Shown here in pieces: positions 42,408 through 49,826 of a stretch of DNA of 57,400 nucleotides. The DNA is from Clostridia bacterium (lineage in GTDB: Bacteria; Bacillota; Clostridia; Christensenellales; DUVY01). The notes under the pieces were generated by a model. The model was given only the letters and a program-made list of their open reading frames with translations. It was not told where the DNA came from and searched no databases. Every line of letters begins with the position of its first letter. Position 1 is the first letter of the stretch. Location: the NCBI GenBank assembly GCA_026001225.1, contig BNZQ01000006.1:1-57400 (forward strand), read 5' to 3'. The position numbers were made by a program, and so were the translations under genes.

Positions 42408-43103
42408 TCAATTTCCCGTCAACTTCCCGATTAAATTCGGCAAAGCCGCCGCGTCGGCCGCGGTGACGGTCGGCGCCGCGCCGCCGTGCTTGCAGGCGTC
42501 GAATTTTTGTGTAAAATTCTCGGCGTTCCGTTTCGCCCGTTCCAGATTGGTAAAAAACACGTCCCGAACGGCCTGCAAAAAGTTTGGCGCGCGTTTGCCC
42601 GCATGACGCGAAAATTCCAAAAGCTCGGCGTAATGCGGCAGGCAAAAGCCGCTCGATTTTGCAAATACGGCGGGGAAGTCCGGCTCTCCGATCCACATCT
42701 TCACGACCGTTTCCATATAGGTATCGAAGGATTTCTTTAAGGAATCGCAGATAACGCATCCGCGCAGGCCCTCGCGGATATGATCCGCCGCCTTCGCCGC
42801 CGCTCCTCGGTTGCCGGGGCGCGGCAGGTTTTTTTCGAGGTATTCGGTGCGCGTCACAGTTTGCAAGGCCAATCCGCATCTGTTCCCGCCCTGCAGCAGG
42901 CGGCCGAAATGCGCGGGGCAAAAGCCGGTTTTATTGACCTCGATCCGGTAGAGCGGTTCCATGACAGCCTCGTTCAAATACAGGGAAACAAGGGAGTTTT
43001 CAAGCTTTGTCCGCAACGCGCAAATCGGGCAGGGCGCGCCGCCGTTTTTGCCGTTTTCCCGAAAAGCGTTCCAAATCGGAATCGTGTCGATCTTATATTG
43101 CAT
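42408..43103 (-). CDS. Four-CxxC-type protein, probable DUF6062 family
   Basis: 231 residues from this start. It carries paired cysteines in CPICAL, GFCPAHFGRL, GCVICDSL and GFCLPHYAEL: two CxxC pairs each followed by a FC(P/L)xH element, as in a duplicated metal-binding domain. I believe this is the clostridial DUF6062 family, function unknown. A TATACT -10 (43110-43115) and TTTACA -35 place the start of transcription at the ATG at 43103, so the mRNA should be leaderless. The longer frame from 43181 would include the promoter and is rejected. Confidence 0.75.
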   Translation of the reverse strand: MQYKIDTIPIWNAFRENGKNGGAPCPICALRTKLENSLVSLYLNEAVMEPLYRIEVNKTGFCPAHFGRLLQGGNRCGLALQTVTRTEYLEKNLPRPGNRGAAAKAADHIREGLRGCVICDSLKKSFDTYMETVVKMWIGEPDFPAVFAKSSGFCLPHYAELLEFSRHAGKRAPNFLQAVRDVFFTNLERAKRNAENFTQKFDACKHGGAAPTVTAADAAALPNLIGKLTGN

Positions 43104-43109
43104 GAACAT

Positions 43110-43138
43110 AGTATAACCGAATCCCCGCCGCATGTAAA
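43110..43138 (-). promoter_or_regulatory. Promoter of the DUF6062-like gene, leaderless
   Basis: On the minus strand: -35 TTTACA (43133-43138), 17-bp spacer, -10 TATACT (43110-43115), six bases, ATG. Confidence 0.7.
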
Positions 43139-43174
43139 GTAAAAATCCGCCGCAATAAATCAAAAATTTCTCTA

Positions 43175-43203
43175 TTGACATTCGGGCGTTTTTATTGTAT
43201 ACT
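43175..43203 (+). promoter_or_regulatory. Promoter of the Sel1-repeat gene
   Basis: Perfect -35 TTGACA (43175-43180), 17-bp spacer, -10 TATACT (43198-43203). The leader is about 97 nt. Confidence 0.75.
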
Positions 43204-43306
43204 TACGTATGCAAGGGATCGTTAAAATTGTCAAATTCGATGTTCGGGCCGTCCGAATAAGTTAGAGAAGCTCCTCAAAAGGGGCGCAGGAAAGGAAAAT
43301 GAACCG

Positions 43307-44455
43307 ATGGAAAAACATGGCGACACATCCGAACGGCATACGGTTTGGCGGGCGATGCGCGGAGGGCCGGAGGATTGGAACGCCTTGGGCGTCCGGTACT
43401 TAAAGGGCGACGGCACGATCCAAAAAGACATAAAAAAGGCCGTCTATTGGCTGACCTCCGCCGCCAAATCCGGCAGTACGGAGGGGCAATACAATCTCGC
43501 CGTTCTGTACGCCCGCGGCGAAGGCGTCAGGCGCGACGAGAAAAAAGCCGTTAAATGGTATCAAAAGGCGGCTAAACGCGGATATCCCGCCGCGTGCGCC
43601 GCTTTGGCGCAGTGCTATGAAAAGGGATCGGGTGTGCGTTTCGATCCGCGGCAGGCCGAAAAATGGTACGCAAAGGCCGACCTCAACCGAAATTGGGAAG
43701 AGTTCGAGACAAAGGTATCGCGCAAGGAGAAAAGAAAAGCCGGAAAAAGGCGGACGGGTGCGAACGGTGGCGTTTCCCCCGCGGAAAGTCCTGCGGCATC
43801 CGACGCGCGGGACGGGGGACTTCGGCCGATCGCAGATTTGAACCCCGACGTATGCTCCGGCGAGGCGGGCGCGGCCACGGCCGAGGAGCAATTCGCGGTC
43901 GGCTTAAAATACGGTTCGGGAGACGGCGTGAAGCAAAACCACCGGAAAGCGTTCGAGTGGTTCGGTAAGGCTGCGGAGACGGGACACGCGGGCGCGCAGA
44001 ACGCCATAGGCCTTTGTTACGAGAGCGGCGAGGGCGTGGAGAGGGACGTGCGGAAAGCTTTCGCGTGGTATTCCGCGGCGGCGGAGCAAGAGCACGCGCC
44101 CGCGCGATACAATTTGGGCGTGCTTTATAAGCGCGGCGACGGTATGCCGCGCAACGCGAAGAAGGCCGTCGAATGGTATCGAAAAGCGGCGGACGGCGGG
44201 GACGCGAAAGCGCAATGCGCTCTCGGCGCGTGTTACAAGGACGGCGACGGCGTTAAGAGGGATATCAAGACGGCGGCGGCTTGGTTCCTTGCGGCCGCCG
44301 AAAAAGGGAACGCGGCGGCGCAGTTCAACGCGGCGATCTGTTATTTGAACGGGCAAGGCGTCACCCAAAGCGCGGCGGAAGCGCGCGAGTGGTACGCAAG
44401 AGCGGCGGAACAGGGATACATTCCCGCCCGCGAAGCGTTGAAACGGTTTACATAA
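43307..44455 (+). CDS. Sel1-repeat protein
   Basis: 382 residues. Eight Sel1-like repeats of 36 residues (pattern ALGxxYxxGxGVxxDxxKAxxWYxKAAxxGxAxA), three before and five after a ~55-residue linker rich in Lys, Gly, Ser and Ala (residues ~140-195). Such solenoids mediate protein-protein contacts, often in signalling. There is no signal peptide, so it is probably cytoplasmic. It is monocistronic, with a strong promoter, AGGAAA before the ATG, and a gene-end element six bases after the stop. Confidence 0.85.
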   Translation: MEKHGDTSERHTVWRAMRGGPEDWNALGVRYLKGDGTIQKDIKKAVYWLTSAAKSGSTEGQYNLAVLYARGEGVRRDEKKAVKWYQKAAKRGYPAACAALAQCYEKGSGVRFDPRQAEKWYAKADLNRNWEEFETKVSRKEKRKAGKRRTGANGGVSPAESPAASDARDGGLRPIADLNPDVCSGEAGAATAEEQFAVGLKYGSGDGVKQNHRKAFEWFGKAAETGHAGAQNAIGLCYESGEGVERDVRKAFAWYSAAAEQEHAPARYNLGVLYKRGDGMPRNAKKAVEWYRKAADGGDAKAQCALGACYKDGDGVKRDIKTAAAWFLAAAEKGNAAAQFNAAICYLNGQGVTQSAAEAREWYARAAEQGYIPAREALKRFT

Positions 44456-44460
44456 TAAAT

Positions 44461-44537
44461 ATACGGGCTTTTTTCTTTGAGGCTGTTCGTCAAAGGTATC
44501 CCGTCAAAAGAAAGCCGTCCGACTGAAAAAGAAAAAG
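44461..44537 (+). repeat. Gene-end element, after the Sel1-repeat gene
   Basis: TACGGGC-TTTTTTCTTTGAG ... GTCAAAAGAAA-GCCGTCCG, then ACTGAAAAAGAAA. The outer stem pairs with one G-T. Confidence 0.75.
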
Positions 44538-44590
44538 CGGATAGACAACAAAAAAAGTCCGTCTATGTCGTTTTGGTTGATGTGAAGAAT

Positions 44591-45124
44591 ATGATAACAA
44601 TCGACGAATTTCAAGAACTCGCGGCGCGGGCCGGTTTGACGGACTGCGGGCTGGTCGAAGCCCGAAAGATCAATTTTTCCCACGACGTGCGGAAGATGTG
44701 TGAACAGAATACCTGTCGGATGTACGGCAAGACGTGGGCCTGTCCGCCCGCGGTGGGGACGATCGAGGAATGCAGGGACCGCTGTTTGCAATACGATCGT
44801 TTCTTACTCTTTTCGTGCAAATATGATTTAGAGGATTCCTTCGATTTCGAGGGTATGACGGCGGCGATGGCGGACTTTAAGGTGAAAGCGCGGGCGTTCG
44901 AGGCATCGGTCAAGCCCTGCCTGAAAAGGTATCTGATGCTCGCCAACGAGGGGTGCGGTGAGTGCGGGACTTGCGCCTATCCTGACCCGTGCCGTTTTCC
45001 CGACCGCGTACACGGCTCGATCGAGGCCTACGGTCTGTTCGTTTCAGAACTCGCGACCGCCGCGGGCATGAAGTACAACAACGGCCCGAACACCGTCACC
45101 TATTTCGGCGGGCTTTTCTACTGA
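44591..45124 (+). CDS. DUF2284 cysteine-rich metal-binding protein
   Basis: 177 residues. The conserved cysteines are in CEQNTCRMYGKTWACPP and in CGECGTCAYPDPCRFP, the DUF2284 pattern thought to bind a metal or Fe-S cluster. A helical N-terminus and the C-terminal NNGPNTVTYFGGLF complete the family profile. The open frame reaches back to 44477 through a repeat element; ATG 44591 gives the usual N-terminus (a GTG at 44582 is an alternative). Function unknown. A strong bidirectional terminator follows at 45227. Confidence 0.83.
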   Translation: MITIDEFQELAARAGLTDCGLVEARKINFSHDVRKMCEQNTCRMYGKTWACPPAVGTIEECRDRCLQYDRFLLFSCKYDLEDSFDFEGMTAAMADFKVKARAFEASVKPCLKRYLMLANEGCGECGTCAYPDPCRFPDRVHGSIEAYGLFVSELATAAGMKYNNGPNTVTYFGGLFY

Positions 45125-45226
45125 TTGAACGTTGTGTCATTCTGCATGAAGTGAAGAATCCGTTTTAGGTATGAATTGCGATAATTGATATAGTACAAAG
45201 TTATAAGATAAATAACGTTTGTATAG

Positions 45227-45263
45227 AAAAAGCGGTTTGGGCATTGAACTCAAACCGCTTTTT
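45227..45263. terminator. Strong bidirectional terminator
   Basis: AAAAAGCGGTTTG (45227-45239) and CAAACCGCTTTTT (45251-45263) form a 13-bp stem with an 11-nt loop. It ends both the DUF2284 gene (+) and the tRNA operon (-). Confidence 0.88.
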
Positions 45264-45334
45264 TCTTTTTTGGTTAGACAATTTTCTTTTAACGAACCCG
45301 CTTTGACGGGCAATCTTAAAGAAAAATGTCTATA
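45264..45334 (-). repeat. Gene-end element, after tRNA-Asp
   Basis: On the minus strand: TAGACA-TTTTTCTTTAAG ... GTTAAAAGAAAAT-TGTCTA, then ACCAAAAAAGAAAA. It begins four bases after the CCA end of tRNA-Asp. Confidence 0.75.
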
Positions 45335-45338
45335 ATTT

Positions 45339-45415
45339 TGGCGACCCGGAAGAGACTCGAACTCTCGACCTCCAACGTGACAGGCTGGCGTTCTAACCAA
45401 CTGAACTACCGGGCC
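45339..45415 (-). tRNA. tRNA-Asp (GTC)
   Basis: A complete cloverleaf: acceptor GGCCCGG/CCGGGTC, anticodon loop CTGTCAC with anticodon GTC, T loop TTCGAGT, discriminator G, and encoded CCA. It is the last of four tRNAs transcribed on the minus strand. Confidence 0.96.
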
Positions 45416-45431
45416 GTATAGGGGATTTTGG

Positions 45432-45507
45432 TGGTGCCTCGGGGCGGAATCGAACCACCGACACAGGGATTTTCAGTCCCTTGCTCTACCGACTGAGCTA
45501 CCGAGGC
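45432..45507 (-). tRNA. tRNA-Phe (GAA)
   Basis: Acceptor GCCTCGG/CCGAGGC, anticodon loop CTGAAAA with anticodon GAA, T loop TTCGATT, discriminator A, encoded CCA. Confidence 0.97.
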
Positions 45508-45508
45508 A

Positions 45509-45638
45509 TTTTAACGGCGCATACGACGCCGGATGCGGTTTGCGTTTGGTTCGCCGCCTCGGTCATGTATGTCTTTATACACTCCCTCGGCGGTTTGCCA
45601 ACTGCTACCCGCCTGCGGCATCGTTTACGCCGTTAAAA
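45509..45638 (-). repeat. GA-core hairpin element, copy E
   Basis: Outer arms TTTTAACGGCG...ACGA.GCCG and CGGC.TCGT...CGCCGTTAAAA pair over ~20 bp. On the minus strand the core is CCGCC-GA-GG-GAG-TGTA facing TACA-TGA-CC-GA-GGCGG. It lies one base from the 5' end of tRNA-Phe and splits the tRNA operon. Confidence 0.8.
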
Positions 45639-45700
45639 TCCATAGCGACCAACGGTTTCAAGAGTGTATATATTCCGCCTTTACTATCATTCCCGACCTT

Positions 45701-45773
45701 ATTTTCTTTTTTGGTTAGACAATTTTCTTTCGACGGGCCGATTTAACGGGCAAGCTCAAAGAAAAATGTCTAA
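45701..45773 (-). repeat. Gene-end element, after the CAU tRNA
   Basis: On the minus strand: TTAGACA-TTTTTCTTTGAG ... GTCGAAAGAAAAT-TGTCTAA, then CCAAAAAAGAAAA. It begins seven bases after the CCA end of the CAU tRNA. Confidence 0.75.
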
Positions 45774-45780
45774 ATCCTTG

Positions 45781-45857
45781 TGGTGGGCTTTCAGGGACTT
45801 GAACCCCGGACCAATCGGTTATGAGCCGACCGCTCTGACCAACTGAGCTAAAAGCCC
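45781..45857 (-). tRNA. tRNA with CAU anticodon (Met or Ile2)
   Basis: Acceptor GGGCTTT/AAAGCCC, anticodon loop CTCATAA, T loop TTCAAGT, discriminator A, encoded CCA. The acceptor first pair G-C rules out initiator tRNA. The CGGCTCATAACCG anticodon arm occurs in both elongator Met and lysidine-modified Ile2 tRNAs, so the amino acid cannot be decided by eye. Confidence 0.93.
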
Positions 45858-45867
45858 GAATCCGCGA

Positions 45868-45942
45868 TGGTCGGGGTGAAGAGACTCGAACTCCCGGCCT
45901 CATGGTCCCAAACCACGCGCGCTACCACTGCGCCACACCCCG
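45868..45942 (-). tRNA. tRNA-Pro (TGG)
   Basis: Acceptor CGGGGTG/CACCCCG, anticodon loop TTTGGGA with anticodon TGG, T loop TTCGAGT, discriminator A, encoded CCA. It is the first tRNA of the operon. Confidence 0.95.
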
Positions 45943-45964
45943 TCGATCAGCGTCGTGCTCGGAT

Positions 45965-45993
45965 ATAATACAATAAATTTAAACGAATGTCAA
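45965..45993 (-). promoter_or_regulatory. Promoter of the tRNA operon
   Basis: On the minus strand: perfect -35 TTGACA (45988-45993), 17-bp spacer, -10 TATTAT (45965-45970), about 22 bases before tRNA-Pro. Confidence 0.78.
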
Positions 45994-46043
45994 ACAAATT
46001 TTAGCGTTGTCGGCAAATTTCCTTTTGTTTCTTTCCCGTTTAA

Positions 46044-46052
46044 TGTTATAAT
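46044..46052 (+). promoter_or_regulatory. Extended -10 promoter of the two-component genes
   Basis: TGtTATAAT (hexamer 46047-46052), without a clear -35. It is divergent from the tRNA promoter. Confidence 0.55.
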
Positions 46053-46088
46053 AGAATAGACTTCAAGCTTGCGGGGAGTCCGAACCCT

Positions 46089-46748
46089 ATGAACGCGAAC
46101 ATTTTGATCGTAGACGACGATGCCGATATGGCGAATCTGATCAACCTTTACCTGACAAAGGAAGGGTGGAACGGGCATATCGCCGACAACGGAGCGACGG
46201 CCGTCGAGCTTGTCCGTACGGGAAGCTACGACCTCGTGCTGATGGACGTGATGATGCCCGGCATGGACGGCTTCGAGGCGTTGCGCGTCATTCGGACGTT
46301 TTCCAAGGTGCCCGTGATTCTTTTGACGGCGCGCGGCGGCATCATGGACAGGATCAACGGCTTCAACCGCGGCACCGACGATTACGTTACCAAACCCTAC
46401 GAGCCGGAAGAATTGATCCTGCGGATCAAAGCCCTGCTGCGGCGCACGGCTCCGCGCGGCGAGTTGATTTCGGGCGATCTCGAGGTCAACGCCGAAGCAT
46501 ATACGGTGCGGCTGTCGGGCAAACCGATCGAAATGACCAAAAAAGAAATTGAATTGCTCGCCCTGCTGATGTCCTATGACCGTGTGTTCACGCGCGAGGA
46601 GCTCTATAAAAAGGTGTGGGGCGCGGACGCGGGCGAGGGCGGCCGTACCGTGGACGTGCACGTCAACCGAATCCGCGAAAAATTGGGGGAGGAATACGGC
46701 GCGCGCATTCGGACGGTGTGGAACGTCGGATACAAATTCGAGCATTAG
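46089..46748 (+). CDS. Two-component response regulator, OmpR/PhoB family
   Basis: 219 residues. The receiver domain covers 1-~115, with the acidic pocket DDDA at 9-12, phospho-acceptor Asp53 in LMDVMMPGMDG, and Lys102 in TKPYEPEE. A C-terminal OmpR-type winged helix follows (KPIEMTKKEIELLALLMS, DVHVNRIREKLG, IRTVWNVGYKFE). It controls transcription after phosphorylation by the kinase encoded next. The signal is unknown. Start chosen at the ATG giving the standard N-terminus. Confidence 0.95.
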   Translation: MNANILIVDDDADMANLINLYLTKEGWNGHIADNGATAVELVRTGSYDLVLMDVMMPGMDGFEALRVIRTFSKVPVILLTARGGIMDRINGFNRGTDDYVTKPYEPEELILRIKALLRRTAPRGELISGDLEVNAEAYTVRLSGKPIEMTKKEIELLALLMSYDRVFTREELYKKVWGADAGEGGRTVDVHVNRIREKLGEEYGARIRTVWNVGYKFEH

Positions 46749-46771
46749 GCAACGGTGGATTGTGAATTGAT

Positions 46772-47770
46772 ATGAAATTGATATACAGGTTAATCGCATA
46801 TTTTATAATCGACGCGGCGATCTTTGCGTTCGCCTTTATCTTTTACCCGCAAAGCGGCGCGGCGGCGTATCTGATCATGTATTGTTTGATCTTTTTGCTC
46901 GTCAATACCGTGTTCTTTCAAATCGAGTACGCGGTCTTTTTAAAGGGGCTTAAAAATCTGTCCGACGCGTTTCTGAAAATGTCCAAAGGCGATTACGGCT
47001 ACCGAATCGGCGGCGCGCACCGCGATAAAACCGTGCAAGCTCTGTCCGAGAATTTTAACGCGATGGCCGCCGAGGTGGAAACGTTGGAAAAGACGGCCGA
47101 GAACTTCATATCCAACACGTCGCACGAATTGCGCTCGCCGCTGACCTCGGTGCAGGGCTTTTTGACGGCTGTTCTAGACGGCACGGCCGCGCCGGAGGAG
47201 CGTGAGAAATACCTGCAAATCGCCCTTGCCGAAACCAAAAAGCTGTCCGCGCTCGTCGGCTCCATGTTGGATTTGTCGCGTCTCGAAGCGGGCAATCTGC
47301 GCCTTAATCTCGAAGCATTTGATATCAACGGGCTGATCGCGGAATCTCTGCTCAAATTCGAACGCAAAATTCAGGCGAAAAACGTTGCCTTGAAGATCGA
47401 TTTTTACACGGAGCCCTGCATGGTTTTCGCCGATCGGGCGTTGATCGAGCAGGTGATCGTCAACCTTGTGGACAACGCGATCAAGTATTCGCCCGAAAAT
47501 TCCCCGCTGACCGTCGCGACCAATCCCGCGGACGGGCGGATCGCCGTTTCGGTCGCCGACAAGGGTGCGGGTATCGACAAGGACGAACAGCGCCTGATCT
47601 TTGAGAAATTTTACCGTGTGGACAAGGCCCGCACGCCCGGCAAAAGTTTGGGTACGGGCGTCGGTCTCGCTTTGGTCAAAAAGGTCATATCCGTACACAA
47701 TCAGACGATCACGGTCGCCAGTGAGAAAGGGCGGGGGAGTACGTTTACGTTTACCTTGGACAGGCCGTAA
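46772..47770 (+). CDS. Sensor histidine kinase
   Basis: 332 residues. Two N-terminal membrane segments (~5-25 and ~33-57) with almost no extracellular loop suggest sensing in the membrane or through a partner. A HAMP-like linker leads to the dimerisation domain with His118 in SNTSHELRSPLTSVQG. The ATP-binding domain has the N box (VDNAIKYSPEN), DKGAGID, and GTGVGLALVKK. It is the partner of the upstream regulator, 23 bases away. GTGAATT-like bases before the start take the place of a Shine-Dalgarno site. Confidence 0.94.
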   Translation: MKLIYRLIAYFIIDAAIFAFAFIFYPQSGAAAYLIMYCLIFLLVNTVFFQIEYAVFLKGLKNLSDAFLKMSKGDYGYRIGGAHRDKTVQALSENFNAMAAEVETLEKTAENFISNTSHELRSPLTSVQGFLTAVLDGTAAPEEREKYLQIALAETKKLSALVGSMLDLSRLEAGNLRLNLEAFDINGLIAESLLKFERKIQAKNVALKIDFYTEPCMVFADRALIEQVIVNLVDNAIKYSPENSPLTVATNPADGRIAVSVADKGAGIDKDEQRLIFEKFYRVDKARTPGKSLGTGVGLALVKKVISVHNQTITVASEKGRGSTFTFTLDRP

Positions 47771-47805
47771 GGATAAAAAGTAAAAAAGAAAAGGCGAAAG
47801 AATGA

Positions 47806-48369
47806 ATGGAAATTTACTACGAACAATATGTGATCGATGATACAAAAAACCGCAACCACGGCAAGAAAATTTTTTTCACCGTGATTTTTTGGGTCAACGC
47901 CGTGTTTATCGCGTTGGCGGCGCTGTGGCTGTATTTGACGTTTCTCACGTTGACCGAATCCTTTCTTCCGCTGATTTTTCCGGGCGTGTTTCTCGTGTTG
48001 ACGGCCGTGTCCCTTTTCTTTGTGCGGCGGCAAAAGAACAGCTTGGATGTGGATTTCGACTATATTCTGTCGGGTGAGAAATTGCGGATCATCCGCGTGT
48101 TCAACCGCCGCCGCCGGAAGCTGTATTTGGATATCGACGTAAAAAAGCTCGCGACATACGGCGCGGTTACGGTGGACAGCTTCAACCGATACGAAAAAAC
48201 GCCCGGCGTAAAAAAGCATTACGCGAATTTGACGCAGGATGAAACCAAGATTTATTTCATGTACTACACCGACGGTCCCGATAAAACGCTTGTCTTGTTC
48301 GAGCCCGACGAAACGCTGCTGCACAATATGCGCATGGCGATAGGGCGGGATATTCTTACTAAAAAATAG
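47806..48369 (+). CDS. Membrane protein of unknown function
   Basis: 187 residues. Two adjacent transmembrane segments (IFFTVIFWVNAVFIALAALW and the following FLTLTESFLPLIFPGVFLVL to FFVR) are followed by a ~115-residue soluble domain rich in beta strands (DVDFDYILSGEKLRIIRVF, KLYLDIDVKKLATYG, KIYFMYYTDGPDKTLVLFEP). It follows the kinase by 35 bases and may belong to the same operon, perhaps as a sensory or accessory protein. I do not recognise it with certainty. Confidence 0.75.
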   Translation: MEIYYEQYVIDDTKNRNHGKKIFFTVIFWVNAVFIALAALWLYLTFLTLTESFLPLIFPGVFLVLTAVSLFFVRRQKNSLDVDFDYILSGEKLRIIRVFNRRRRKLYLDIDVKKLATYGAVTVDSFNRYEKTPGVKKHYANLTQDETKIYFMYYTDGPDKTLVLFEPDETLLHNMRMAIGRDILTKK

Positions 48370-48372
48370 CGA

Positions 48373-48491
48373 CGGCGCAGATTGGGTGTGATGCGGGCTA
48401 CGCTTGTCAAGTCGGCTCGGTCATGTAGGCTTAACTACACTTCCTCGCCGACATTGACAACTGTTGCCCGCCTGACACCCAATCTGCGCCG
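48373..48491 (-). repeat. GA-core hairpin element, copy C
   Basis: Outer arms CGGCGCAGATTGGGTGT and ACACCCAATCTGCGCCG pair over 17 bp without mismatch. On the minus strand the core is CGGC-GA-GG-AAG-TGTA facing TACA-TGA-CC-GA-GCCG. The middle stem TTGTCAA/TTGACAA has a T-A pair where copy A has G-C. It starts three bases after the upstream stop. Confidence 0.85.
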
Positions 48492-48551
48492 CCTTGTTTT
48501 TTTAATAAGATAATATACATACTCCTTCAAATATAGATGATAATAAGAAAC

Positions 48552-49799
48552 ATGATCTATCTCGACAACGCCGCGACGACGCGCGTCAAACCCGAAGCCG
48601 CCGATTTTGTCCGCGCCTTTATGACGGCCGAATATTTCAATATCGGAGCGTCCTATCCGCAGGCGGCGGCGTTGGCGGCGCGCGCAGGCGAAGCGCGCAA
48701 AGCGATTGCCGAAACGGTAGGGGCGCGGCGCGATGAGCTGTATTTTACGGGCAGCGCGACCGAAGCGAACAATATGGTTTTGCGCGGCGCGATCCGGGCG
48801 AAAAATAAAACCCTGCTCCTCACGGCAGGCGAGCACGCTTCCGTATACAATACGGCGCAAAGTCTGAAAGCGGCCTATACGGTCAAAATCGCGCCCCTGC
48901 GCGCGGACGGGCGCGTCGATACCGATCGGTTGTCGGATGCGGTCGATGAAAACGCCGCGTTGGTTTCGGTCATTCATGTGAACAACGAAACGGGCGCGGT
49001 CAACGATATCGCGGCGATTTGCCGCGCCGTCAAGGCCAAAAATAAAAATTGTCTGTTCCACAGCGACGGCGTGCAGGCTTTCGGCAAACTCCCCGTGAAC
49101 GTCAGGGAATCGGGCATAGATTTTTATACGGTCAGCGGCCACAAAATCGGCGCGCCCAAAGGGATCGCCGCGCTGTACGTCCGCAAGGGCGTTTATTTGA
49201 ATCCCTTGATCACGGGCGGCGGGCAGGAAAGCGGTATGCGCGCGGGGACGGAGAATGTGCCGGGAATCATGGGGCTTTATCGTGCCTTGCAGGTAACGGG
49301 TAACGGTTTCTGTCATTTCGATAACGGTTTTTGTCATTCTGAACGAAGTGAAGAATCCCGACCGATAACCGTCAACCGTCAACTGTCGACTGTCAATTTG
49401 AAAGCGGTGCGGTTGAGAGAAATCTTATCGGACGGCGGCTTAAAGCTGAAATTCAACGGCGGGGATACCTTTTTGAAAAGCGACGCTTCCGAGGGTATAA
49501 TGGGGAATCAATCGCCCTATATAACGTCCGTATCGGTCGTCGGCCTCAAAGCGGAAACGCTGTCCAATTTATGCGCCGAAAGGGGCGTGGTTATCGGTTT
49601 GGGCTCGGCGTGCGCCGCGAGCAAGGAGGGCAATCGGGTATTGGCGGCGATGAATTTAGCGCGTTCCGAAATCGACGGCAACATTCGGATCAGCTTGTGC
49701 GCCGACACGACCGACGAGGAGATCGAACGGGCGGCGAAAGTGATTTTGGAATGTGCGAAGGAATTATTAGATAATAAGGTAAAAAGCAATGATAAATGA
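48552..49799 (+). CDS. Cysteine desulfurase (NifS/IscS type) with repeat insertion
   Basis: PLP enzyme that supplies sulfur from cysteine for Fe-S clusters or tRNA thiolation. MIYLDNAATTR begins the domain. HVNNETGAVND and FHSDGVQAFGK follow, the PLP Lys is in VSGHKIGAPKG, and the catalytic Cys in GLGSACAAS. Between LYRALQV and LKAVRLREIL an in-frame stretch of about 30 residues (GFCHSERSEESRPITVNRQL region) comes from dispersed repeats. The frame opens 15 bases earlier, but M6 gives the family N-terminus; no Shine-Dalgarno site is visible. 415 residues. With the NifU-like gene at 40.6 kb it may serve Fe-S assembly. Confidence 0.9.
   Translation: MIYLDNAATTRVKPEAADFVRAFMTAEYFNIGASYPQAAALAARAGEARKAIAETVGARRDELYFTGSATEANNMVLRGAIRAKNKTLLLTAGEHASVYNTAQSLKAAYTVKIAPLRADGRVDTDRLSDAVDENAALVSVIHVNNETGAVNDIAAICRAVKAKNKNCLFHSDGVQAFGKLPVNVRESGIDFYTVSGHKIGAPKGIAALYVRKGVYLNPLITGGGQESGMRAGTENVPGIMGLYRALQVTGNGFCHFDNGFCHSERSEESRPITVNRQLSTVNLKAVRLREILSDGGLKLKFNGGDTFLKSDASEGIMGNQSPYITSVSVVGLKAETLSNLCAERGVVIGLGSACAASKEGNRVLAAMNLARSEIDGNIRISLCADTTDEEIERAAKVILECAKELLDNKVKSNDK
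49298..49400 (+). repeat. Repeat insertion inside the cysteine desulfurase gene
   Basis: GTCATTTCGATAACG, then GTCATTCTGAACGAAGTGAA (49333-49352), then the 7-mer array TCAACCG/TCAACTG/TCGACTG/TCAATTT (49374-49401), all in frame. Confidence 0.85.
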
Positions 49800-49826
49800 T
49801 AAATTGCGGTCGGGATTCTTAAAGTA

